A stretch of 64,000 nt of DNA. Source: Nocardioides litoris (GTDB taxonomy: Bacteria; Actinomycetota; Actinomycetes; Propionibacteriales; Nocardioidaceae). The stretch spans positions 124,001 to 188,000 of the forward strand of contig NZ_VDMR01000009.1 in NCBI RefSeq assembly GCF_006346315.1, read 5' to 3'. Positions 51,060 through 59,019 of the stretch are shown piece by piece. Position 1 is the first letter of the stretch; each line of letters opens with the position of its first letter. A program made the translations under genes and the position numbers. The notes under the pieces were generated by a model. It made no database searches. It was not told the origin of the DNA and saw only the letters and a list, made by a program, of their open reading frames with translations.

Positions 51060-52039
51060 CGAGGGGCTTCCTCGGTGTAGGCCAGGACGCGCCCGAACAT
51101 CGAGGAGGCGGCGGTGGGCTGCGCGGCCGACATCGGTGCCACGGCGAGCCGCTCGGCCACGGCGTCGGACCCGGGCGCACCCAGCTCGACGGCGACCGCC
51201 ACGCAGGCCTGCGCCGCGCGGCGCACGACCTCGGGGTCGAGCGCCCAGACGGCCTCGAAGCGCCGGTGGTCCTCGGCCACGCCCCGCTGGCCCGGGAGCT
51301 CCCAGGCCGAGAGCACCGCGGGTGCCCCGGGGGCGTCGCAGACCAGGACCCACTCGCGGGTCATCACGTGGTTGCGCGGCAGGTCGACCAACGTCGGGCC
51401 GAACTCGTCCTTGGCCGGGTCGACCTCGTCGAACTGGGCGAAGGCGTAGGCGTGGTGGGCCAGGGCCGAGACCTGGGTCCAACGCGAGCGGCTCGCGCGG
51501 TAGTACTTCGTCTCCTGGAAGAACCCGAAGATCTCGCCGGGCAGGGCGCGGGAGCAGAACTCGTCCTCCATGCCCCAGCACAACCGCTTCAGGGTGCCCT
51601 TGGTCAGCTGCTGCGGCGCGACCTCGGGGTGCAGGCGCCGGACGGTGGCGTACACCGACGGGGCCGGCTCGGTCAGGCCCGCGGTGAAGGCCGGCTCGAT
51701 GCGGGCGTCGCCGCCGGTGTGCGAGGGCGGGGCCGGACGGTGGGCGACGGTCTCGTGGGCGACCTTGTGACGGGTGTCGCCCCGGCTGACGACCTGGGCC
51801 ACTGCGGCGTCGAGGCGGAGGCCCTCGGAGCGCAGCCGCACGATCTCCCGCACGTCGTCGACGTCCTCGGGCGTGTAGCGGCGATGGCCGCTCTCGCGCC
51901 GGCGAGGGTCGGGGAACCCGTAGCGGATCTCCCACATGCGCAGGGTGGCGGGGCTGACGCCGGTCTGCTCCGACAGGTCGCCGATGGTGAGCGAGACGGA
52001 CTCCACCGGCTGCAGCGCGTGCTCCGGTGACTGGGCCAT
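51056..52039 (-). CDS. MerR-family regulator with DICT sensory domain
   Basis: The product has 327 residues. The N-terminal MerR winged helix (about 15-80) reads LTIGDLSEQTGVSPATLRMW, RYGFPDPRR and HRRYTPEDVDDVREIVRL. The C-terminal DICT domain (about 135-300) is suggested by LTKGTLKRLCWGMEDEFCSR, FFQETKYYR and YAFAQFDEVD. DICT is a sensory domain linked in the literature to signalling and possibly light responses. TACCTT (52046-52051) lies six bases before ATG 52039. The gene is divergent from the phosphatase operon and overlaps the HATPase gene. Confidence 0.88.
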   Translation of the reverse strand: MAQSPEHALQPVESVSLTIGDLSEQTGVSPATLRMWEIRYGFPDPRRRESGHRRYTPEDVDDVREIVRLRSEGLRLDAAVAQVVSRGDTRHKVAHETVAHRPAPPSHTGGDARIEPAFTAGLTEPAPSVYATVRRLHPEVAPQQLTKGTLKRLCWGMEDEFCSRALPGEIFGFFQETKYYRASRSRWTQVSALAHHAYAFAQFDEVDPAKDEFGPTLVDLPRNHVMTREWVLVCDAPGAPAVLSAWELPGQRGVAEDHRRFEAVWALDPEVVRRAAQACVAVAVELGAPGSDAVAERLAVAPMSAAQPTAASSMFGRVLAYTEEAPR

Positions 52040-52081
52040 GGGTCAAAGGTAACTGCTGGGAACGCCGATGGGACCACCTGT

Positions 52082-52099
52082 CACCCCTACATCGGGGTG
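52082..52099. promoter_or_regulatory. Inverted repeat between MerR-DICT and phosphatase genes
   Basis: CACCCC (52082-52087) and GGGGTG (52094-52099) flank six bases, 31 bases above the MerR-DICT -10 hexamer. It is a candidate operator for the MerR-type regulator in the shared control region 52040-52205. Confidence 0.4.
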
Positions 52100-52205
52100 G
52101 CCCCCCACACCCCACACCCCGGAGCCCGTGCACCTGCTGGGGTGAGGACGCGGCCGCGCCCGCGAGGAGGAGCCCCGGCAGCCCCCGGGCGGCTACGGTG
52201 GGGTG

Positions 52206-53555
52206 GTGTCCGACGACCAGATCGCCCTGCGGTGGGAGAGCCGGGAGCTCTCGCCCACCCACCGCGTCGCGCCACGGCTCACCGAGCTCGTCGCCGACGC
52301 GACCGGCGACCCGGCCGGCTACCTCAACGCGCTGTCCCGTCGGGTGCCCTCGCTGACCCACCCCTCCCGCGGCGTCGAGGTCTTCGCCGCCACGCTGCTC
52401 GGCGACGGCCTCGCCTCCTTCGTGCAGGTCGCGCTCCACCAGCGGCACCAGTGGTTCGTCTCCGCGGCGTCCACCGACCGGTCCTTCGGCGTCCACGAGT
52501 ACGTCGTGACCCGCCCGCAGAGCAAGGTCTTCTCCGACCTGATGCGCCAGACCGGCGCCGAGACCTGGGTGCTGCCCCCCGACACCCCGCAGCGGGCCGA
52601 GGTCCTCTCGCACCTGTTCGGCACGGAGGACGTCGTGGCCGAGGTCGACGCGCTGCGTTCGGCCACCCTCCTCATCACCCCCCTGCGCGCGCGCAGCCGG
52701 GCCGTCGGCCTGCTCGTCATGGCCCGCCCCGGCGCCGACTACGACGACGACGACGTCGCCGTCGTGGAGCAGGTGGCCGACGTCGTCGCCCAGAGCCTCG
52801 ACACGTGCGCCGTCGTGGCCGAGAACCGCGCCGTCGCCGCCACCCTGCGTCGCTCGTTGCTGCCCGAGGCCGTCGGCGAGACCGCGGGCCTCGACGTGGC
52901 GACGTACAGCCGGGTGGCCGAGCAGGACGCCACCGTCGGCGGTGACTTCATCGACCTGCACGGCCCCGACGGCGACCAGACGCTGCTGATCGGCGATGCC
53001 ATGGGCAAGGGCGTGGCCGCGGCCATCGCCGCCAAGCGCATCCGGAGCGCGGTGCGCACCGCGAGCCTGGTCAACCGCGACCCGGCCTTCGTGATGCGGC
53101 TGACCAACGCCGTCGTGGCGAGCGAGACCGACCCCTCCGACGGGTTCGCCACCTCGATCTGCGCCCGGCTGCGCCGCGACGGCGACCACCTGCGGGTGGC
53201 GCTGGTCAACGCCGGGCACCCCTCGCCGGTGGTGGTGCGCGCCGACGGCGGCGTCGAGACCGTCGAGGGCCACGGTCCAGCACTCGGCCTGCTCGACGAG
53301 GTCGAGCACACCGCGGTCGTGCTCGACCTGCGCGTCGGCGACACCCTGGTCTGCTTCACCGACGGGGTCACCGAGGCCCGCAACGACCGCGAGTTCTTCG
53401 GCGAGGAGCGGGTGGGCCAGGTCCTGGCCGAGCTCGCCGGCGCGCCCGCGGGTGCCGCGGTCGACCGGCTCGCGCTCGCCGTCTCCGACTTCACCGCCTT
53501 CCGCGACGACAGCGACGACATCGCCATCGCGGCGGTCCGCGTGCTGCCCGCATGA
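52206..53555 (+). CDS. GAF-SpoIIE (PP2C) phosphatase
   Basis: The product has 449 residues. The N-terminal half (about 25-205) is GAF-like (GVEVFAATLLGDGLASFVQV, WVLPPDTPQ, LITPLRARSRAVGLLVMARP). The C-terminal SpoIIE/PP2C domain (about 215-447) has the metal-binding motifs GGDFIDL, GDAMGKGVAAA, FTDGVTEARN and DDSDDIAI. Such enzymes dephosphorylate STAS proteins in partner switching. GTG 52206 is preferred to GTG 52203 because TACGGT (52194-52199) then sits six bases upstream. The stop overlaps the ATG of the B12-binding protein gene. Confidence 0.93.
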   Translation: MSDDQIALRWESRELSPTHRVAPRLTELVADATGDPAGYLNALSRRVPSLTHPSRGVEVFAATLLGDGLASFVQVALHQRHQWFVSAASTDRSFGVHEYVVTRPQSKVFSDLMRQTGAETWVLPPDTPQRAEVLSHLFGTEDVVAEVDALRSATLLITPLRARSRAVGLLVMARPGADYDDDDVAVVEQVADVVAQSLDTCAVVAENRAVAATLRRSLLPEAVGETAGLDVATYSRVAEQDATVGGDFIDLHGPDGDQTLLIGDAMGKGVAAAIAAKRIRSAVRTASLVNRDPAFVMRLTNAVVASETDPSDGFATSICARLRRDGDHLRVALVNAGHPSPVVVRADGGVETVEGHGPALGLLDEVEHTAVVLDLRVGDTLVCFTDGVTEARNDREFFGEERVGQVLAELAGAPAGAAVDRLALAVSDFTAFRDDSDDIAIAAVRVLPA

Positions 53556-54619
53556 CGCCGAGGTCCTCTCCCTCGCTCGGCTCGGCCGCGACGGAGTACT
53601 GGGCCGCCACCTGCTGCAACGACGCCGCCGCCGCCCTGGCCGTCGTCGACGCCGAGCTGGCTGCGGGCCGCGACCTCGCCGACGTGCTGGAGCACGTCGT
53701 CACCGCCACCCAGCACCGCGTCGGGCGCCTGTGGGCCGAGGGCAGCTGGTCGGTGCCGCAGGAGCACGCCGCGACGGCGGTCAGCGAGTACGTCGTGCGC
53801 CACCTGCTGGCCCGCACCGACCTGGTCGGCGACGACCGGGCCCCGGCCCTGCTGGTGGCGTGCGCGGAGCGGGAGTGGCACGCCCTGCCCGGGCTCGTGC
53901 TGGCCACCCTGATCGCCCACCGCGGCCGACGCGTGCTCCACCTCGGCACCGACGTGTCCACGCAGTCGCTCCAGGGCGCCCTCATCGACCACCCGGTGCG
54001 CGCCGTGCTCGTCAGCGCCTCCATCTCCTCCTCGTTGCCGTTCGTCCGTCGCCTGGTCGAGGTCGCCCACGGCGCGGGCATCCCCACCGTGGTCGGCGGG
54101 CAGGCCTTCGACGTCGAGGGGCGCCGCGCCGCCGCGGTCGGCGCCTCCGCCCACGCCGGCGACATCGACTCCCTGCTCGCGGCGGTCGACGCCCTCCCGG
54201 TGCACGTCCCTCCCGCCCCGCCGCTGCGCGGACCGCGCCACAACGAGGCCGCCATGCTGGGCCGGCGGGTCGCGGCCCTGTCGCGCACGATCGTGCACCG
54301 CACCACCGCCGACGACGCGGCCTGGGCCGGGCTCGACCAGCCGCAACGGGTCGACGCCGAGCAGATCCTCGCCGACCAGGTGCCGGTCGTCGTCGGCACC
54401 GTCGTCAGTGCCCTCGTGGTCGACGAGCCCGGCGTCGTCGGCGACGCCCTCGGTTGGCTGGCCGACGTCCTCGGCTCGCGCACGGCCGACCCGGCGGTCG
54501 CCGGCCGGGTGCTCGACCGGCTGGTCGAGGCCCTGCGCGCCGAGCTGCGCGACTTCCCGCTGGCCCTCGAGGCCCTGGCCTCGGTCCGTACGCCCGCCAC
54601 CACCGCCGACCCGTCCTAG
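53552..54619 (+). CDS. Cobalamin-binding photosensor-like protein
   Basis: The product has 355 residues. A helical domain (about 10-85) carries W61-x9-E71-H72 (WAEGSWSVPQEH), the motif that caps adenosylcobalamin in CarH/LitR photoreceptors. A B12-binding Rossmann domain (about 97-205) follows, with AEREWHALPGL (His110 as possible lower ligand; the usual ExHxxG has one extra residue), LHLGTDVS, SASISS and VVGGQAF. No HTH is present, unlike CarH; the C-terminal 140 residues are helical and unassigned. ATG 53552 overlaps the phosphatase stop (ATGA). It may sense light or B12 and control the phosphatase. Confidence 0.85.
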   Translation: MTPRSSPSLGSAATEYWAATCCNDAAAALAVVDAELAAGRDLADVLEHVVTATQHRVGRLWAEGSWSVPQEHAATAVSEYVVRHLLARTDLVGDDRAPALLVACAEREWHALPGLVLATLIAHRGRRVLHLGTDVSTQSLQGALIDHPVRAVLVSASISSSLPFVRRLVEVAHGAGIPTVVGGQAFDVEGRRAAAVGASAHAGDIDSLLAAVDALPVHVPPAPPLRGPRHNEAAMLGRRVAALSRTIVHRTTADDAAWAGLDQPQRVDAEQILADQVPVVVGTVVSALVVDEPGVVGDALGWLADVLGSRTADPAVAGRVLDRLVEALRAELRDFPLALEALASVRTPATTADPS

Positions 54620-54661
54620 CCCGCCTGGGCGGCGGGTCGGTGCCGCGAGCCGGACCGGCGG

Positions 54662-55411
54662 TCAGCCGCCGGGACGGACCAGCTCGATCCGCGGGGTGCG
54701 CCCGGGCTCGGGACGGGGCTCGTAGTCCGGCGTGGCGTCGTACGGCGTCCAGGCGAGGTAGTGGCGCAGGTGCCGCTCGACCACGGGGAGGACGTCGGCC
54801 ACGGTGACCCGTCGGCCGGTCTCCACCGAGAGCGTCGTGACGCCGGCGTCGGCGATGCCGCAGGGCACGAACCGGTCGTACCAGCCGAGGTCGACGTCGC
54901 AGTTGAGCGAGAACCCGTGCATGGTCACGCCGCGGCTGACCCGGATGCCGATGGCGGCGACCTTGCGCTCGGGTCGTCCGGGTGACCCGCCCGACGGCGG
55001 GGTGGCACGCAGCCAGACGCCGCTGCGGCCGGGCACCCGGGCCGTCTCGACACCGAGGTCGCGGCAGACCGCGATCAGGGCCTCCTCCACGCGACGGACG
55101 TAGTCGACGACCTTGACGTGGTCGGGCAGCCGGACGATGGGGTAGCCGACGAGCTGGCCGGGCCCGTGGAAGGTGATCTTGCCGCCGCGGTCGACGTCGA
55201 CCACCGCAGCGCCGCCGGGGTCGGCCGGGCGCTCGTGGGGGTCGGTGCGCTTGCCGGCGGTGTACACCGGCGGGTGCTCCAGGAGCAGCACCGTCGGCGG
55301 CCGGACTCCCTCGACCACGCCTGCGTGCACCTCGCGCTGCTGGTCCCACGCAGCGAGGTAGTCGACCGCGTCCGGGCCCAGACCCGCCACCTCGAAGGTC
55401 AGCTCGTCCAC
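54662..55411 (-). CDS. lipB: Octanoyl-(acyl carrier protein) transferase
   Basis: LipB moves octanoate from ACP to lipoyl domains, the first step of lipoate synthesis before LipA. The 249-residue product has EHPPVYTAGKR, the RGGKITFHGPGQLVGYPI block, Lys150 (RKVAAIGIRVSRGVTMHG) and catalytic C184 (FVPCGIAD). A short loop of about 12 residues before Lys150 (TPPSGGSPGRPE) is an insertion. GTG 55411 follows TAGGGT (55419-55424) by seven bases. lipA lies 7 kb away, separated by the ABC and signalling genes. Confidence 0.95.
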   Translation of the reverse strand: MDELTFEVAGLGPDAVDYLAAWDQQREVHAGVVEGVRPPTVLLLEHPPVYTAGKRTDPHERPADPGGAAVVDVDRGGKITFHGPGQLVGYPIVRLPDHVKVVDYVRRVEEALIAVCRDLGVETARVPGRSGVWLRATPPSGGSPGRPERKVAAIGIRVSRGVTMHGFSLNCDVDLGWYDRFVPCGIADAGVTTLSVETGRRVTVADVLPVVERHLRHYLAWTPYDATPDYEPRPEPGRTPRIELVRPGG

Positions 55412-55481
55412 GTCGGCGACCCTACGCCGGGCCTGTGGAGGAGCGCAGCGCGGCCACCGCCGCGCGCGTTCTACTGGGGCC

Positions 55482-56036
55482 ATGTCGAACCGGTGGCTCC
55501 CGCACGCGGTGATCGCGGTGCTGCTCGTCGCGCTGTGCGCGATCGTGGCGGCCTGCGTGCTGGTCGTGACCGGCGACCCTCCCGCGCCGGTCGCCGTCGG
55601 TCGCGAGGAGCGCCCCGCCGCCGCCCCGCCCGCGGTGTCGGCGTCCCCGGCTCCGACGCCGCCCCCGGCCGACGGGCCGCGCGAGGTGCTGCGCGGATGG
55701 GACGCCGCCCGCGCCGACGCCTGGGCCGCGGCCGACCCGCGGGCGCTGGCCGAGCTCTACACGCCCGGGTCGGTCGCCGGCCGGCGCGACGTCGCCATGC
55801 TCCGGGCGTGGTCGCGCCGCGGAGTCCGGGTCGACGGGCTCGAGACCCAGGTGCTCGACCTGCGGGTGGTCGAGCGGGGGCCGCGGCGCCTCGCGCTGGT
55901 CGTGACCGACCGCGTGGCCGCGGTGGTCGTCGGTCCGACGCGGCTCACCGGCGACCAGCCCTCGACCCGCCGGGTCGTGCTCGTCCGCGCCTCCGCAGCG
56001 GGGTGGCGGGTGGCCGCGGTCAGTCCGGTGGGTTGA
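55482..56036 (+). CDS. Membrane-anchored protein with SnoaL/Mce-associated-like domain
   Basis: The product has 184 residues, with an N-terminal helix (HAVIAVLLVALCAIVAACVL), an Ala/Pro-rich linker and a globular domain (about 68-184) with VLRGWDAARADAWAAADPRA, LAELYTPGS and WRVAAVSPVG. The pattern suggests an NTF2/SnoaL-like cone fold, as in Mce-associated proteins, but the match is weak. The 3' end overlaps that of the convergent epimerase gene by 17 bases. The role is unknown. Confidence 0.72.
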   Translation: MSNRWLPHAVIAVLLVALCAIVAACVLVVTGDPPAPVAVGREERPAAAPPAVSASPAPTPPPADGPREVLRGWDAARADAWAAADPRALAELYTPGSVAGRRDVAMLRAWSRRGVRVDGLETQVLDLRVVERGPRRLALVVTDRVAAVVVGPTRLTGDQPSTRRVVLVRASAAGWRVAAVSPVG

Positions 56037-56928
56037 GGGCGGTGGCGACGAGGTCCTCGACGTCCTGGTCGGCGAACTCGTAGCCCGCGTCGAGGAGCGC
56101 GGCCGGCCGCACGTTGACCGAGCCGAGCAGCTCGGGCGCCATCCGGCCCCCGGCCACCTTGATGACCGGACCCGGGACCGGCACGACGGCCGGGCGGCGT
56201 ACGCCGGCGGCGAGGGCGTGGGTGAACTCGCGGTTGGTCGGCGCGATGGGCAGGCAGAGGTTGACCGGCCCGGACACGTCGTCGTGCTCGGCCAGGTGGA
56301 CGGTCGCGCCGACCCAGTCGCGCAGCGAGATCATCGGCATGTACTGCCGACCGTTGCCCAGGCGGCCGCCGAGGCCGGCCTTGAACAGCAGTCGCAGCTG
56401 CTGCAGCGGCGCGGCGCGGCGGTCCATCACCGGCGACGTGCGGAGCACGACCACCCGGGCGCCCGCGGCGGCGGCAGGGTCGGCGGCCGCCTGCCACACC
56501 CGGGCCACCCGGGTCAGCAGGGCGTGCCCGCGGGTGTCGGCGGCCTCGGTCAGCACCGCGTCGCCGTGGTCGCCGTAGTAGGAGATGCCGTTGCCGGCCA
56601 GGAATGCCGGCGGCGTCGAGGCGCCCGCGATGGTCTCGGCCAGCAACCGGGTCGTGGTGACGCGGCTGTGCTCGAGGTCGTGGGCCCAGGCCTGGGAGTG
56701 CGGGTTGCCGGCGGTGGGCGAGCCGGCCAGGTTGATGACGACGTCGGCCGTGCGGACGAGGGTCGCGTCGACCTCGCCGGCGTAGGGGTCCCACCGGGAC
56801 TCGTCGGGACCCTGCGTCTCGTGGCGCACCAGGGAGGTGACGGTGTGGCCCCGGCCGCGCAGGGCGGTGCGCAGGTGGGAGCCGAGGAAGCCGGAGCCGC
56901 CGGCGAGCACGACGGAGAGGTTGGCCAT
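56020..56928 (-). CDS. TIGR01777-family NAD-dependent epimerase/dehydratase
   Basis: The product has 302 residues. It shows VVLAGGSGFLGSHLRTALRG, VVINLAGSPTA, FLAGNGISYYGDHGDAVLTE, VVVLRTSPVM and a C-terminal DUF1731-type tail (GSVNVRPAALLDAGYEFADQ). This extended SDR family includes SulA-like proteins; Rv2216 occupies the same place beside lipB in M. tuberculosis. ATG 56928 was chosen over the upstream in-frame start because MANLSVVLAG fits the family start. Confidence 0.92.
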   Translation of the reverse strand: MANLSVVLAGGSGFLGSHLRTALRGRGHTVTSLVRHETQGPDESRWDPYAGEVDATLVRTADVVINLAGSPTAGNPHSQAWAHDLEHSRVTTTRLLAETIAGASTPPAFLAGNGISYYGDHGDAVLTEAADTRGHALLTRVARVWQAAADPAAAAGARVVVLRTSPVMDRRAAPLQQLRLLFKAGLGGRLGNGRQYMPMISLRDWVGATVHLAEHDDVSGPVNLCLPIAPTNREFTHALAAGVRRPAVVPVPGPVIKVAGGRMAPELLGSVNVRPAALLDAGYEFADQDVEDLVATALNPPD

Positions 56929-56982
56929 GGCTCCGAGCCTCGCAGACCGGCACACGGCGGCAGGACACCCGCAGGGGGACGG

Positions 56983-57022
56983 CGACGGGCCCCGGCGAGC
57001 AGCAGCTCACCGGGGCCCGTCG
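56983..57022 (-). terminator. Strong hairpin terminator after sucB
   Basis: An 18-base arm CGACGGGCCCCGGCGAGC (56983-57000) pairs with 57005-57022 with a single mismatch around the loop AGCA. It lies 10 bases past the sucB stop on the minus strand. Confidence 0.9.
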
Positions 57023-57032
57023 TGGGATCGAC

Positions 57033-58976
57033 TCAGACCTCGAAGGACCCGGCCTCGAGGCGCTTCTTGACCTCCTGGAGGAAGCGGCCGGCGTCGGCGC
57101 CGTCGACCAGGCGGTGGTCGTAGGTCAGCGCGAGGTAGACCATGTGGCGCACCGCGATCGTCTCGCCCAGGTTGGGGTCGTCGATCACGACGGGTCGCTT
57201 GACCACGGCGCCGGGGCCGAGGATCGCGACCTGCGGCTTGTTGATGATCGGGGTGTCGAACAGCGCGCCGACCGACCCGAGGTTGGTGATCGTGAACGTG
57301 CCGCCGCTGAGCTCGTCGGGGCCGATCTTGTTGGTGCGGGTGCGCTGGGCGACGTCGGCGATCTTCTTGGCCAGGCCCGCGATCGACAGGTCGCCGGCGT
57401 CCTTCACCACGGGCGTGATGAGGCCCTTGTCGGTGTCGACGGCGAACGCGAGGTTCTCGCGGTCGTAGTAGGTGATCGTGCCCTCGTCGGTGTCGATCGT
57501 CGCGTTGAGCTTGGGGTGCTGCTTGAGCGCGTCGATCGCGGCCTTGGCGAAGAACGGCAGGTAGGACAGCTTGACGCCCTCGCGGGACAGGAAGTCGGCC
57601 TTGGTCGCCTCGCGCAGCCGCGCGATGTTGGTGACGTCGACCTCGATGACCTGGGTCAGCTGGGCGCCGGACTGCAGCGAGTCGACCATGCGCTCGGCGA
57701 TGATCTTGCGCAGCCGGCTGATCTTCTCGGTCGTGCCGCGCAGCGGCGACGGGGTCACCGGCGCCGGGGCACCGCCGGAGGCGGCGGGGGCGGCCGGAGC
57801 GGCCTGCGCGGCCGGCGCGGAGGCCGCCGGCGCTGCCTGCGCTGCCTGCGCCGCCTCCTTGGCCTTGGCGGCGTCGAGCACGTCCTGCTTGCGGATGCGT
57901 CCGCCGACACCCGAGCCCGTCACCGACGACAGGTCGACGTCGTGCTGGGCGGCGAGCTTGCGGACCAGCGGCGTGACGTAGCCGCCGCCGTCGGTGGCCG
58001 ACCCGCCCGCCGGCGTACCGGAGGCGCCGGAGTCGCCGGCCGGGGCCGCGGAGGAGGCCTTGGGCTCGGGCTCGACCGCCGGGGTGGGGGCGGGCTCGGG
58101 CTCCTGCGCCGACGGCGTCTCCTTCTCCTTCTCGGGGGTCTCGTCGCCCGGCGGGAGCTCGCCCTTCTCCTCGGCGATCTGCTCCTCCTGCTCGGCCTTC
58201 TTCGCCGCCTGCTCCTCGTCCTTCGGCTGGGCCTCGGGCGCGGCGGAGCCGGACGCGTCGGCCGGGGAGGCGCCCTGGTCGCCGATGACGGCGAGCTCGG
58301 CACCGACCTCGACGGTCTCGTCCTCCTCGACCTTGATCTCGAGCAGGGTGCCCGCGACCGGGGAGGGGATCTCGGTGTCGACCTTGTCGGTGGACACCTC
58401 CAGCAGCGGCTCGTCGACCGCGACGTCGTCACCGACCTGCTTGAGCCAGCGGGTGACGGTGCCCTCGGTGACCGACTCGCCGAGCGCCGGCAGGGTGACC
58501 GAGGTGGCCTCGCCACCGCCGCCGCTACCGCTGCCACCGCTACCGCTGTCACCGCTGCCGGAGGCAGCGGGCGCGGGGGAGTCGTCCTTCTCGGCCTCGG
58601 GGGTCTCGTCACCCGGGGGCAGCTCGCCCTCCTCCTCGGCGATCTGCTCCTCCTGCTCGGCCTTCTTCTCCGCCTCCTGCTCATCGGCGGGCTGCGCCTC
58701 GGGCTCGGCGGACTCGGTGGCGTCACCGGCCGACTCGCCCTCCTCGCCGATGACGGCGAGCACGGCGCCGACCTCGACGGTGTCGTCCTCCTGCGCCTTG
58801 ATCTCGAGCAGGGTGCCGCCGACCGGCGAGGGGATCTCGGTGTCGACCTTGTCGGTGGAGACCTCGAGCAGCGGCTCGTCGACCGCGACGGTGTCGCCCA
58901 CCTGCTTGAGCCAGCGGGTGACGGTGCCCTCGGTGACGGACTCGCCGAGAGCGGGGAGGTTGACTTCGGTGGCCAT
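57033..58976 (-). CDS. sucB: Dihydrolipoamide succinyltransferase (E2), two lipoyl domains
   Basis: E2 of the 2-oxoglutarate dehydrogenase complex (and, in actinobacteria, shared with pyruvate dehydrogenase). The 647-residue product has two lipoyl domains with lipoyl-Lys K43 and K198 (STDKVDTEIPSP), each followed by a Glu/Pro-rich linker. An E3-binding domain (about 333-369, TPLVRKLAAQHDVDLSSVTG) and the catalytic domain with H621 and D625 (DHRLVDG) follow. The two lipoyl-linker modules are nearly repeats of one another. ATG 58976 follows GAAGGAAGAG. It lies 43 bases downstream of lpd. Its Lys residues are substrates of LipB/LipA. Confidence 0.96.
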   Translation of the reverse strand: MATEVNLPALGESVTEGTVTRWLKQVGDTVAVDEPLLEVSTDKVDTEIPSPVGGTLLEIKAQEDDTVEVGAVLAVIGEEGESAGDATESAEPEAQPADEQEAEKKAEQEEQIAEEEGELPPGDETPEAEKDDSPAPAASGSGDSGSGGSGSGGGGEATSVTLPALGESVTEGTVTRWLKQVGDDVAVDEPLLEVSTDKVDTEIPSPVAGTLLEIKVEEDETVEVGAELAVIGDQGASPADASGSAAPEAQPKDEEQAAKKAEQEEQIAEEKGELPPGDETPEKEKETPSAQEPEPAPTPAVEPEPKASSAAPAGDSGASGTPAGGSATDGGGYVTPLVRKLAAQHDVDLSSVTGSGVGGRIRKQDVLDAAKAKEAAQAAQAAPAASAPAAQAAPAAPAASGGAPAPVTPSPLRGTTEKISRLRKIIAERMVDSLQSGAQLTQVIEVDVTNIARLREATKADFLSREGVKLSYLPFFAKAAIDALKQHPKLNATIDTDEGTITYYDRENLAFAVDTDKGLITPVVKDAGDLSIAGLAKKIADVAQRTRTNKIGPDELSGGTFTITNLGSVGALFDTPIINKPQVAILGPGAVVKRPVVIDDPNLGETIAVRHMVYLALTYDHRLVDGADAGRFLQEVKKRLEAGSFEV

Positions 58977-59019
58977 GGGTGGCTGCTCTTCCTTCTGGGG
59001 GCTGGGCGGGTCGGGGCGG

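Noticed and set aside
48127..54619. The block 48-54.6 kb as a prophage or integrative element
   Set aside because: No integrase, attachment repeat or tRNA is present, and base composition matches the neighbours.
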